From UBA7330 sp043554545 (GTDB taxonomy: Bacteria; Bacteroidota; Bacteroidia; Cytophagales; Cyclobacteriaceae), in NCBI GenBank assembly GCA_043554545.1, contig CP121337.1, positions 1,550,001-1,614,000 of the forward strand: a DNA stretch of 64,000 nucleotides, given 5' to 3'. The notes beneath the pieces are model-generated. The model did not search any database. It was not told the origin of the DNA and saw only the letters and a program-made list of their open reading frames with translations. Shown in pieces: positions 44,447 through 53,507 of this stretch (position 1 is the stretch's first letter; every line of letters starts with the position of its first letter). The position numbers and the translations under genes were made by a program.

Positions 44447-45155
44447 ATTTGGCAGCTGCCTTTCGAAAAGGAAACAGTACATTCACCGTCATTCAATCAC
44501 CTTGGTTGATGTACTCACCAGACACTCTTTTGAATCAAATATTCGACTACCTATACTAATCTAGCTCATGTGCCGAATGGTAGCATTCGGCAGCACGAAA
44601 TATTCAGACCAATAAAATTCCTTCCAACTTTCTCCCACTTTCTCCCACTATCCTTAGACCCCCAAAGGGGTCTAAGGATTGGCAATTAGCCTGAGTCTTA
44701 GACTCAGCTTTATTTATTAATCCATAGAGAAAGGCTTCGGATAGTTTTGGTCACTCGGCGCAACCGAGCGACTGGATGATGAAATAAAGTTTTCTCCTTG
44801 GTTCGTGTCCTCACGAACCGTGTAATTTGTCAATGGTTCGTGGAGACACGAACCATTGGAGGAGAGGGCTATCCAGCGGACCCTAACCGACCCTTCACCG
44901 TCATTCCGAGATTTTGAGGAACGAGAAGGCGCGGGAATCTCATGCTCGTGACCGCATACCCGCAGTGTTTCTACATAATAAGTACAAGATTCTTCACTCA
45001 CACTTCAACTCTACAGCTATAAAAGGTATGTGGTGGATTAATATCAGACCATATAATGACATTCCCTTACGTATCGTTCTGAATGACGATACTGAGTTTG
45101 ATTGCACCAAATAATTGTGTGTAGTCGCATGTTTCCATGCGACATTGTATAAATC
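44447..45155 (+). repeat. hairpin-repeat island 6
   Basis: Order: hairpin G (TGCCGAATG / CATTCGGCA, 44571-44592), element C (44649-44777), a GGTTCGTG-TCCT-CACGAACC hairpin (44800-44819), the D hairpin with 12-bp stem and GAGA loop (44831-44858), D tail (to about 44965), and family F hairpin (45124-45143). The F hairpin ends 13 bp from the stop of the large T9SS gene and could act at its 3' end. Confidence 0.82.
44649..44777 (+). repeat. four-hairpin element C, complete copy
   Basis: Stem 1 is ATCCTTAGACCCC / GGGGTCTAAGGAT with loop CAAA (13 bp, perfect). Stems 2-4 and linkers are as in the copy at 42929. Confidence 0.88.
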
Positions 45156-48100
45156 TTATAGCTCTTGTTGTCCCAAATAAATCTTATATGTATAGGTTTT
45201 GCCCTGAATATGAACTTTGAGCAGGTAAATGCCGGCTGGTTGATCCAATAAAACAACCTGATGATCTATGATCAGTTTTTCATGAATCGTGTGCCCATAT
45301 ACCTTTTTGCCATCCATGCTGTAAATGCCCAATGAGACCTGAGCCGTTGGCTCTTCAAAATGAATGGTAATGTATCCGTTGCTGGGATTGGGATATACAT
45401 GGAAGACCTGGTCTGTATTTTCAACACCTAATAAGGTTACTGTCACTGTATTTGAGGAAGAGATACATCCATTTTCATCAACGACATCAACATGGTACTC
45501 ACCAGACTGGGTAGAGGAATAGGTCGGTCCGTTGATATCCGTCTCTACTCCATTTAGGTACCACGTGTAGGAGGTTCCACCTTCGTAATCACACCACAAT
45601 TCATCGTTTTCGCCGCTAAGGGTAACCACGATCAGATCGTAGGTCTTCACCAGGACGGTATCGCTATTGGAACATCCGCCCGTGTTGCTGACCGTCACGT
45701 AGTATTTCCCCGGCTCTGCGGTGGTGAGGGATTGTTGCTGACTTCCGTCAGACCACATATAACTATTGAACCCGGATCCGGCATCTATTGTGATTTCGCC
45801 TCCTTCACAGACAAACATTTCATTTGCCAGATCTATAGTAGGTAAATCAGACAGGGAGAGATTGATCTGGTCTGAATTGGAGCAGCCATATTTATTGAAT
45901 ACGACTACTTCATAGTGACCAGGGTCGGTAACTTCAATTGATTGGGAGAAACTCTCATCACTCCAGATATAGGCATATTCGTCACCTGCTCCTGCATCCA
46001 GCGTAAAGAGACCCCCGGGGCAGAAGGTAGTGTCCGCTCCCAGGTCAACATCAGGAGGAGTGGATGCTATTACGTAAATGGTATCGTGTTCAAAACACCC
46101 CTGAGTATCGGTTACTTTGACCGTATATTCACCGGGTGTATTTACCAGTATTCCCGGATCAATACTTCCGGTCGACCAGAGGTAGCTGTTGCTTTCGTTT
46201 CCGGCTATAAGTGTAATGGATTCACCCGGACAGAAGGCTGTTGTATCCCCTAAATTAACAGTAGGCCCTATATGCGTTACCTTAACGCTGTCAGTATATG
46301 CAGTGCCGTTTATCGTTACCGTAACCCCGTACCAGGTATCCGCCTTGTCAGAAAGGCTTGTTTCAATGGTTTGTGTATCGGCTCCGGTATTCCAGCTGTA
46401 AGCATCGTATCCCGACCCTGCATCCAGCATCATGAAAGTGTTATTGCAAATTGTTGAATCGGGTCCCAGATAGAATTCCACTTCAGAAAACTCGTATGCT
46501 CCCAAATCGGGGTAGGGGTTATCCCTTTTATTACCTTCCTGGTCCAGGGCAATTTCATCAATCCAATTGCCAGTGCCATTGAGTAAGGGTGATTTTGAAT
46601 GCAAATTCGTAAGTGAAACAAATTGGGGGTTGGCGGAGGTGGAGTGTAGGTCATTACCGCTAGCTACTTGCCAGGCGGCCAGGTCACTATACCACTCAGT
46701 GGTATAAATGAGTTTTTCGTTACTGTATAGGTTATTATAGTCACTTGTAAAACTTGAAATATCGGTGTTATACATCGCAATACCTCCGGCATTATTGACC
46801 AGCACATTGTTTATCATGCTATTATTGGTGCTTCCGTTTTCCAGGTCTACACATCTGCTATCTGACGCTTCACCAGCTATGTATACCGAATTATAAAAGA
46901 TGTTCGTTTGGTCAGAGCCGCTCAATACGATCCCTCCTGAAAGCTGATCGGCGGTATACGAAATAGCGTTATTGAATAGACTGGTTCCCGTACTGTTTGC
47001 GACGTATACCCCGACCCATTTGTCTTCGATCATTTCAGGGTGGAAAACCTGGTTGTTACTGAAAGTAGCTCCCGATTGATAATCCAGGTAAGTGGAAGAT
47101 GCTTTTTGGCTTTCGAAGTAGTTCTTATCAATGACCAGCCCTTGTGCTTTATTCCCGCTGCCCGCACCAGCCAAATAGATTCCATAGGCGCCCTCATAAA
47201 ATGCATTGTCTTTGATCCAGTTTTCATCATCCTGGCTGCCACTGGAATAAATGAGGGACCCTGACTCACTGCTACCCACAAATATATTGTCAAGTATTCT
47301 ATTATAGATAGCTCCGTTCGTAATCTCAATGATATTGGAGTAGGTACTGTCAAGGGCTCTGAAGGTAATTCCCTCAAAAGTGATGTAATCCGCTCCATCC
47401 AGCTTTACCAGGTAATTATCATTTTCTGACCCTTTAAACTCGAGCGTGACTGTATCACCGGGTATTTCAGGTTTAAACGTAACCGTGATGCTATCTGCGA
47501 TGTAGGGTATTTCGCCAATGGTAAACTGCTCGTTGTATACCCCGGATTCCACAAAGAAAGTAACGGAATCATAGGCACCTATTTGCATGATGGAGTCTAC
47601 AGCCGCTGTAAAAGTCTGAAAATGGCCCTGGGAACCAATCAAATAGTACCCCTCAAATAGCTGTGTGGCCTCGTACTCATCGGCACCTACGTCGGGGTGT
47701 GCTGGATCACGTGATTCGCCATCAATATCTGCAGCTACTTCGGCCAATGGGATACCTCTATTGCTTATCCAGGGGTCATGGGTATGCAAGTCGGTTTCAG
47801 CCAAAAATTCCGGCTCCCGGACAAATGAATGGAGGTCATAACCGTATTGTTCCAGGTTGGCAGTTTTTGAATAAAGATAAAGACCGGCATAGCTGACATT
47901 CGGATGTGAATAAAGGTTGTAATCGAGCGAACATCCGGTAGTGTCAGTTATCGTTGCTGACCACGATCCTGCGCTAACTACTAACATATTATTCAATAAA
48001 TTGAAATGATTCCCATCTCCATGAAAGGCTTCGGAATTCTCCTGACCACTTATCTTGATGGTATTATGCACAACAGTTAATTCACTTGAAGTGTACAATA

Positions 48101-50300
48101 ATATGCCATATAGATATGAAGTATTACCGGTAACGCGGATCATGTTATTCGCGATCAGTCCATAGGAATTTCCGTCCGAATGGGAGCTGAATAAATTAAT
48201 GCCACTACAATACTTAAAATCACTTGATACATCGATGCTATTTCCTGTGATCACTGGACTGATGGAACCCCGCATATAGATGCCCTTGAAGTTAATACTG
48301 TCCATCACATTATGCTCAATTCTATTTTCGGAACCCGAATTTTCGAGAAGAATGCCAATACTTGCATTGGTGAGGTAGTTGCCCGTAAACAGGTTGCTGC
48401 TATCTCCGCTATCCTTAGCATAGATTAATGCATAATCATAGATTGATGTAACGTCCAGAATTTGGGTCGGCGGCGCCAGGGAGTAAATCTTATTCCCTTC
48501 GAAGGTGTTGTGTGTCGCCATCGCCCGTAATTCTACCGGTCTTCCCCATTCTTCTGCATTGGTAATAGACAGATTCTTGAAAGTGAAGTAATCAGCTCCA
48601 TCCAAAAGCAGTGTATATACATTTGTGGTATTTGGCGTGTAGGAAATAACCACATCTGTGCTATCCCCGGTAGCTGACTGGAACGTGATGGTATTGGTTT
48701 CGGAGGCCCCGGAGATCTCCTGAAATACCACTTGTTCATTGTAGGTACCTGAAGCAATTTCAAAAATGGTCTCACCTGAAACGCCATTAATCGTTAAATC
48801 TCTGACTGCTTCATTGATTGTGACATAATCGGGAGAGCCTCCCCCGATGGTGAAGGTGCCTTGCAGGGGCACCGGGCTGGGAGTAAATTCAACCACTCCA
48901 ATATCTGGATGTGTTTCATCCCGAAGCTCTGCTGCAATGTCATGGGTAACCTCTGCTATGGGAGTTCCTGAGCCATTTAGCATTGGATTCTGTACCATAT
49001 AGTCGGTGTCTGACAGAAAAAAAGGATCAACGCTAATAGAGTTTAAGTCCTTTTCGTGAATGGATTGCCATTGGTTCAGGTCGGTTGTGCTCTGAGTTAT
49101 GTTTAGACCGTTAGTAAACAGGTTATTGTAATCGCTATAAAGCGTAATTCCTGAGCCGTTATAGTGATAGACGTAGCCTTTTGCCTTATTTACCAGGTTA
49201 TTGTTCTGTAAAGTAAAGCTGCCAAACTCAGATGCAGATAAGCAGGCACTGGATGTATTGTCACCGGTAATGTGTACGGTATTATTTACTACTTTCCCGC
49301 CAATATCACTTCCATAAAAAAAGGCAATCCCATAATCCGGGTTACCACCTGTTGAAGCGTTGACATAGATGAAGTTGTTGTAGATAAGGTTTGTTACACC
49401 CGTCCCGGATGATTCCACATCTATACCGATACCTCCATTGGATAATAAAATTCTATTGTTTCCTATTTCATTTTTATTCCTTACTGCATCCAGTTGAATA
49501 CCTCTGCACTCATATTCAGAATGTATATAATTGGATGTAACAATGGGATGATCGTAATACATCAATGCGATTGCAATACCTGTTTGGTCGATAAATTCGT
49601 TTCCGGTTACCGAAATGCCAGGTGCTTCTTCCGTCAACCTTCCGGATGTCATGTCAATGCCGTTGATCCCATACTGAAAGACATTGTTGCTAAACACGTT
49701 ACTCGAATCATAGGTGGTGCTGGAGTAAACCAATTCCGACGTATTTATAACCCCAATCAATTGGTTGTTCACAAACGTGTTGGCATTAGCTTCTGAGCCA
49801 AACTCAACAATCCGGGCATAGGTAGCTCCGGTGGCTTTTAGCGTGATGTTTTTAAATACGATGTGATCTGCCCCATCCAGTTTCAGGGTGTAGTTTTCAC
49901 TTTCCAATGTTGAAGCAAATGATAGGACCACATCTGTGCGTTCACCCGATGCTGATTGAAAGACAATGGGAATGGTATCAGAAACTCCCGCTATCTCAGG
50001 TATAGTCAGCTGTTCGTTGTAAGTACCTGCTGCGACGCTAAAGACTACCGAATCATCCACGCCTATGGCTATCAAATCTATAATGGCGGCGCTGAATGTC
50101 TGGTAGTCACCAGTGGTGCTAATGGAATAAACTCCGGAAAGAGGAGGTGGTACTGGCATATTCGCTTCATTTGACTCCTTATTTAGGCTAATGGAGTTAC
50201 TGGTGTTAAATTTATCAGCCGGGGGTTCAAATGAAAATAGGGTATTTGTGTTGATCAAAATACTCCAAAAAATCGTAAAAATTGACAACGTATTTTTCAT
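45156..50300 (-). CDS. giant secreted T9SS protein with three beta-helix modules
   Basis: About 1,714 residues from ATG 50300 (MKNTLSIFTIFW signal peptide); an ATG 45 bases upstream is less likely. Three homologous right-handed beta-helix modules start near residues 55, 477 and 882, each opening with a G-x-Y/F-x-I ... TFxxA pattern and a GxYNEQ motif. From about 1273 come four Ig/PKD-like repeats (LGxDTxxC ... YxWSxG ... G-Y-x-V), another at about 1553, and a type-A T9SS sorting domain (VFHVYPNPSNGYI onward, about 1632-1713). It should be exported by T9SS and attached or released at the surface, probably binding polysaccharide or acting as an adhesin. Confidence 0.88.
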   Translation of the reverse strand: MKNTLSIFTIFWSILINTNTLFSFEPPADKFNTSNSISLNKESNEANMPVPPPLSGVYSISTTGDYQTFSAAIIDLIAIGVDDSVVFSVAAGTYNEQLTIPEIAGVSDTIPIVFQSASGERTDVVLSFASTLESENYTLKLDGADHIVFKNITLKATGATYARIVEFGSEANANTFVNNQLIGVINTSELVYSSTTYDSSNVFSNNVFQYGINGIDMTSGRLTEEAPGISVTGNEFIDQTGIAIALMYYDHPIVTSNYIHSEYECRGIQLDAVRNKNEIGNNRILLSNGGIGIDVESSGTGVTNLIYNNFIYVNASTGGNPDYGIAFFYGSDIGGKVVNNTVHITGDNTSSACLSASEFGSFTLQNNNLVNKAKGYVYHYNGSGITLYSDYNNLFTNGLNITQSTTDLNQWQSIHEKDLNSISVDPFFLSDTDYMVQNPMLNGSGTPIAEVTHDIAAELRDETHPDIGVVEFTPSPVPLQGTFTIGGGSPDYVTINEAVRDLTINGVSGETIFEIASGTYNEQVVFQEISGASETNTITFQSATGDSTDVVISYTPNTTNVYTLLLDGADYFTFKNLSITNAEEWGRPVELRAMATHNTFEGNKIYSLAPPTQILDVTSIYDYALIYAKDSGDSSNLFTGNYLTNASIGILLENSGSENRIEHNVMDSINFKGIYMRGSISPVITGNSIDVSSDFKYCSGINLFSSHSDGNSYGLIANNMIRVTGNTSYLYGILLYTSSELTVVHNTIKISGQENSEAFHGDGNHFNLLNNMLVVSAGSWSATITDTTGCSLDYNLYSHPNVSYAGLYLYSKTANLEQYGYDLHSFVREPEFLAETDLHTHDPWISNRGIPLAEVAADIDGESRDPAHPDVGADEYEATQLFEGYYLIGSQGHFQTFTAAVDSIMQIGAYDSVTFFVESGVYNEQFTIGEIPYIADSITVTFKPEIPGDTVTLEFKGSENDNYLVKLDGADYITFEGITFRALDSTYSNIIEITNGAIYNRILDNIFVGSSESGSLIYSSGSQDDENWIKDNAFYEGAYGIYLAGAGSGNKAQGLVIDKNYFESQKASSTYLDYQSGATFSNNQVFHPEMIEDKWVGVYVANSTGTSLFNNAISYTADQLSGGIVLSGSDQTNIFYNSVYIAGEASDSRCVDLENGSTNNSMINNVLVNNAGGIAMYNTDISSFTSDYNNLYSNEKLIYTTEWYSDLAAWQVASGNDLHSTSANPQFVSLTNLHSKSPLLNGTGNWIDEIALDQEGNKRDNPYPDLGAYEFSEVEFYLGPDSTICNNTFMMLDAGSGYDAYSWNTGADTQTIETSLSDKADTWYGVTVTINGTAYTDSVKVTHIGPTVNLGDTTAFCPGESITLIAGNESNSYLWSTGSIDPGILVNTPGEYTVKVTDTQGCFEHDTIYVIASTPPDVDLGADTTFCPGGLFTLDAGAGDEYAYIWSDESFSQSIEVTDPGHYEVVVFNKYGCSNSDQINLSLSDLPTIDLANEMFVCEGGEITIDAGSGFNSYMWSDGSQQQSLTTAEPGKYYVTVSNTGGCSNSDTVLVKTYDLIVVTLSGENDELWCDYEGGTSYTWYLNGVETDINGPTYSSTQSGEYHVDVVDENGCISSSNTVTVTLLGVENTDQVFHVYPNPSNGYITIHFEEPTAQVSLGIYSMDGKKVYGHTIHEKLIIDHQVVLLDQPAGIYLLKVHIQGKTYTYKIYLGQQEL

Positions 50301-51183
50301 TTCTGTGCGGATTATCTTGAGAAATAAATTGCAATAGAAAATCATATTTTACAATGACCTACGTCATTGTGGGTAGTGATTATGGTCAAACTGATTGGGA
50401 AGGGCAGGAGGTAAAAAATCTGTGTGCAGTTGCATGCTTCCATGCGACATAGGTCTTACAGAATGGTTCGTGGAGACACGAACCATGGGAGGAGAGGGCT
50501 ATCCAGCGGACCCTAACCGACCCTTCACCGTCATTCCGAGACTTTGAGGAACGAGAAGGCGCGGGAATTTCATGCTCGTGACCTTACATATCCTCTTTGT
50601 TTCTCCACATAATGAATGAGATTGCTTTGTCAGTCGTTCCTACTTCCTCGCAATGACGATACTTTTAATGCTGCCGTAAATAAAGATTTCCCTCTCTTTG
50701 AAGAGAGGGGGAGGATACTTAAATTATCAAAATGGATCAACCGATAGGGTGAGTTGGTGAAGGAGTTTGAATCAGAGTCCCTTTCAGGAGACTCTGATTG
50801 GGGAAAAACTAAATCATTACTTGAATGCTTTGTAGCACGAAGATTCCCGACTCGTCCTGAGGGACTCTCGGGAATGACGGTAGAGGTGGCGGATTGCTTT
50901 TTGTTTTGATGAATTAAGGCTAGTAAGCTCCGGCAATTAAATATTTTGAGTGCAGGTACATGTTTCCATGCGACCATCATGCAATTAGCCAGCTGGAAAC
51001 ATCCCTCAATACGATAATTTATTTTCCGTAATGTGATTTTTGGCACGAGGTTTGATTAAGTGTGTATATAAGTATTATTATAAAAAATGTATAAATAATT
51101 ATATACATACATGAGCTAGAAAAATTTATTAATCACCGTTCTTAATCTCTTGTTGATCATCGCCTGAACACTAAATTGATAAG
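50301..51183 (+). repeat. hairpin-repeat island 7
   Basis: Contains family F hairpins (50429-50448 and about 50955-50974), the D hairpin (50463-50486, GAGA loop) with its tail to about 50586, and a block with CCCTCTC / GAGAGGG (about 50690) and AATCAGAGTC / GACTCTGATT (about 50770-50797). That block recurs at about 51567-51685. Frames through it are repeat shadows. The first 50 bp hold the T9SS gene's leader. Confidence 0.8.
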
Positions 51184-51262
51184 ATTTTTAAGAAACAGTT
51201 TCGGTTGAAACTGCTCATAGCTGGTTGGTACACCGTAGGATTCATCCTGCGGTGTTTTTTTT
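51184..51262 (+). ncRNA. candidate small RNA ending in an orphan intrinsic terminator
   Basis: A strong terminator (51230-51262) has no coding gene upstream on its strand for more than 6 kb. Just before it is a perfect 7-bp hairpin CAGTTTC-GGTT-GAAACTG (51196-51213). A possible promoter is TTG at 51150-51152, 19 bases, then TAAATTG at 51172-51178, giving a transcript of roughly 80 nt. The 5' end is a guess; the family is not recognised. Confidence 0.4.
51230..51262 (+). terminator. intrinsic terminator without an upstream gene
   Basis: ACACCGTAGGAT (51230-51241) pairs with ATCCTGCGGTGT (51244-51255) over 12 positions with one G-T pair and a 2-base apex (so 3-4 bases unpaired in practice). 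Eight T residues (51255-51262) follow. The polarity is plus only. Confidence 0.8.
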
Positions 51263-51920
51263 ACCCGGACTAAAAATCCACCTAAATGTGATACACTACT
51301 CTGCTATCTTCTGAGTGTAAATGCATGCTTCTTTGCGACGTAGGCCTCACAGAATGGTTCGTGGAGACACGAACCAGTATTATCCAAAGGACCCTAACCG
51401 ATCCTTCACCGTCATTCCGAGACTTTGAGGAACGAGAAGGCGTGGGAATCTCATGCTCGTGACCGTATACCCGCTGTGTTTCTCCACATAATAAATGAGA
51501 TTGCTTTGTCAGTCGTTCCTCCTTCCTCGCAATGACGATACTATTAATGGTGCCGTAAATAAAGATTTCCCTCTCTTTGAAGAGAGGGGGAGGATACTTA
51601 AATAATCAAGATGGATCAACCGATAGGGTGAGTTGGTGAAGGAGTTTGAATCAGAGTCCCTTTCAGGAGACTCTGATTGGAAAAAGATTTTGGCCTGCAA
51701 AAAGAGAGTAACACCACTATCGTCATTCCCCTGGTCTGTGGCGCACAGACTAAGGAAACCTATTTTGTGTGTAGTCGCATGCTTCCATGCGACTTGGGAC
51801 TCCCAGAATTTGCCGTATCTACTGTACCTAGCAGATTACTTCCACATAGTATTGACTTGTAACTGTATAAGGCAATTTGTAGCCGTATACTTTCAAACTA
51901 AGACATTATCCGTTTAGTTG
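51263..51920 (+). repeat. hairpin-repeat island 8
   Basis: Contains a degenerate F hairpin (about 51319-51339), the D hairpin (51355-51376) and tail to about 51466, and the text TCGTTCCTCCTTCCTCGCAA. The CCCTCTC/GAGAGGG and AATCAGAGTC/GACTCTGATT block (about 51567-51685) duplicates about 50686-50805 almost exactly, and an F hairpin (51774-51793) follows. No credible gene. Confidence 0.8.
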
Positions 51921-52289
51921 TCAATCTGTAAACTCAACCACGTTGGCACTTACCGTGAGTGTTCGTTTCGTATAAAATGGAGGGAACCCACCAATATGTT
52001 CTTCGGTCACTATATTTATCAGGGCCTTAGCCCCAGTCAAGTTAGCATCCTTTACCATCGCCGTGTAGGCATCTTGGAAAAGTCGCCTTTTGTTAAGCCC
52101 ACCAAAGATTAGAACATATGATACCTCGGAGGTACCGCTGACTTTTTCTACCACATTGAAATTATTACTACCAAGATTTACCTGGGTAGTGCTCTGGTTC
52201 AGGTTCAACATAATGGAATGGCTTACCCCGCACGAGCTAAGGATGAACAACAAAGCTACTGAGGTCAATAGAATGAATCGATTTTTCAT
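51921..52289 (-). CDS. small lipoprotein
   Basis: A 122-residue protein with signal sequence and lipobox LLFILSSCG near residue 20. The mature part includes SYVLIFGGLNKRRLFQDAYTAMVKDANLTGAKALINI, a pattern shared by small Bacteroidota lipoproteins of unknown function. The family name is not certain. It is followed upstream by two other small minus-strand genes. Confidence 0.72.
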   Translation of the reverse strand: MKNRFILLTSVALLFILSSCGVSHSIMLNLNQSTTQVNLGSNNFNVVEKVSGTSEVSYVLIFGGLNKRRLFQDAYTAMVKDANLTGAKALINIVTEEHIGGFPPFYTKRTLTVSANVVEFTD

Positions 52290-52340
52290 TTTTATTTCTT
52301 GTTTAAAATTGAATAGTTAAATAGTTAAAGGTATAATGTA

Positions 52341-52580
52341 TTAATAATTTGTTATCAATGATCGCAACTTGTCCAGGATCGATTGTAGTGAATTGAAAAT
52401 TCCAAGAGGCGGTTTTATTAGTGAGTATTCTTCGCTTTTCTCCACAACGCTAGTCCCAGAGCTGTGAGCCAAAAAAAATTGTAAGATGCCAAATATTACC
52501 CCTAATTCGATTGCTTCTTCAAAAGTCCAGGATTGGTCAAATGCCTGAGTTATTTCATATCGTTCCCTTTTGCTGGACAT
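52341..52580 (-). CDS. small hypothetical protein
   Basis: A 79-residue frame from ATG 52580 (MSSKRERYEITQAFDQSWTF); an ATG 33 bases upstream is also possible. It has one weak hydrophobic stretch (LGVIFGILQFFLAHS). No motif. It lies between two exported-protein genes on the same strand, which modestly supports it. Confidence 0.45.
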   Translation of the reverse strand: MSSKRERYEITQAFDQSWTFEEAIELGVIFGILQFFLAHSSGTSVVEKSEEYSLIKPPLGIFNSLQSILDKLRSLITNY

Positions 52581-52650
52581 GCGATTTATTCTTTTGTACT
52601 TATAAGCTGACAAGCCAGGAATTGTAAGTCCTGACTTGTCAGACCATAAT

Positions 52651-53298
52651 TTAAAATTTCCACCCTAAGTAAAGGTTCGGCTCAAAAAGAAAGACGTTTC
52701 CATATTTATCGTCAAACTCCTTAAACCCTTCAGGAGAATTGTTGTCAAACATCCACTGATTGACATGAACCTGAGGTTCTATGAAAAACCGCTTTTTCTT
52801 ACCAAATGCGAAATGATAGCCTAAATGAACCGAGTTGTAAAGTTTAAAACCATTTTTAATCTTATTACCGTCTAGATCGGTATAGGTTTGAATTTGCGGC
52901 AACACTTCAATAGAGGCAAAAAGCCCTTTCCATAGCATGCGTTGGTATGTGACACCAATTCCTGTTTCTCTTAAGAATCCATCGTAATATTCAGTTCCAG
53001 ACTCAATTTTATCGACAACACCATCCCACCAGGTGATTCCCATGGGTTGAAATAATCTCCAGGTGGCAAACTTTACCCCAATGATGTTCTTATTATCCAA
53101 GTTGCGCTTTACATGTAATTCTACCATTTGAACACTTGTTCGATTGCTATAACCAGAGATAAGCTCATCTGGCACAATATAAGGCATACTTACCCTCCAC
53201 TTATAATCAACTTCGGTTTCTTTAACCATTGTTGAATCAGTTTGAGCAAAAGCACTAAGCGTGCAAGAAAATAAAAGAATTGTAAATAGATTTTTCAT
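52651..53298 (-). CDS. exported beta-rich hypothetical protein
   Basis: A 215-residue protein from ATG 53298 with a signal peptide (KNLFTILLFSCTLSAFAQ). Alternating aromatic and polar segments (YHFAFGKKKRFFIEPQVHVNQW; final YLGWKF) fit an outer-membrane beta-barrel with a C-terminal aromatic residue. Function unknown. An upstream in-frame ATG at 53337 would precede the signal peptide and is unlikely. The TolB-TPR-AraC regulator lies 210 bp upstream on the same strand. Confidence 0.7.
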   Translation of the reverse strand: MKNLFTILLFSCTLSAFAQTDSTMVKETEVDYKWRVSMPYIVPDELISGYSNRTSVQMVELHVKRNLDNKNIIGVKFATWRLFQPMGITWWDGVVDKIESGTEYYDGFLRETGIGVTYQRMLWKGLFASIEVLPQIQTYTDLDGNKIKNGFKLYNSVHLGYHFAFGKKKRFFIEPQVHVNQWMFDNNSPEGFKEFDDKYGNVFLFEPNLYLGWKF

Positions 53299-53507
53299 GA
53301 TACATGTAGTTGATTTTTTTAAAATTGCGATTGTCACAAATGCCTTTCCGTTATCTTTAGTTCATTTAGAAATGGAGAAATGAATCAGCATCCGGTGACT
53401 GTGTTTTATCTAATTGATAGCACAAAGATGAAATGGAAATGAAGGCGAATCGTTCTGAAATGAAATTCCGAACTTATTAGTGAGATTTGGTACTTTTTAA
53501 ACCCGGG

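Noticed and set aside
33162..45155. Insertion sequence or prophage as the source of the island
   Set aside because: No transposase, integrase, phage structural gene or IS-type terminal repeats with target duplication could be found.
50630..51046. 138-residue minus-strand frame (and a similar one at 51509-51700)
   Set aside because: Both consist of duplicated repeat DNA (the CCCTCTC and AATCAGAGTC hairpins), so the shared peptide is a by-product.
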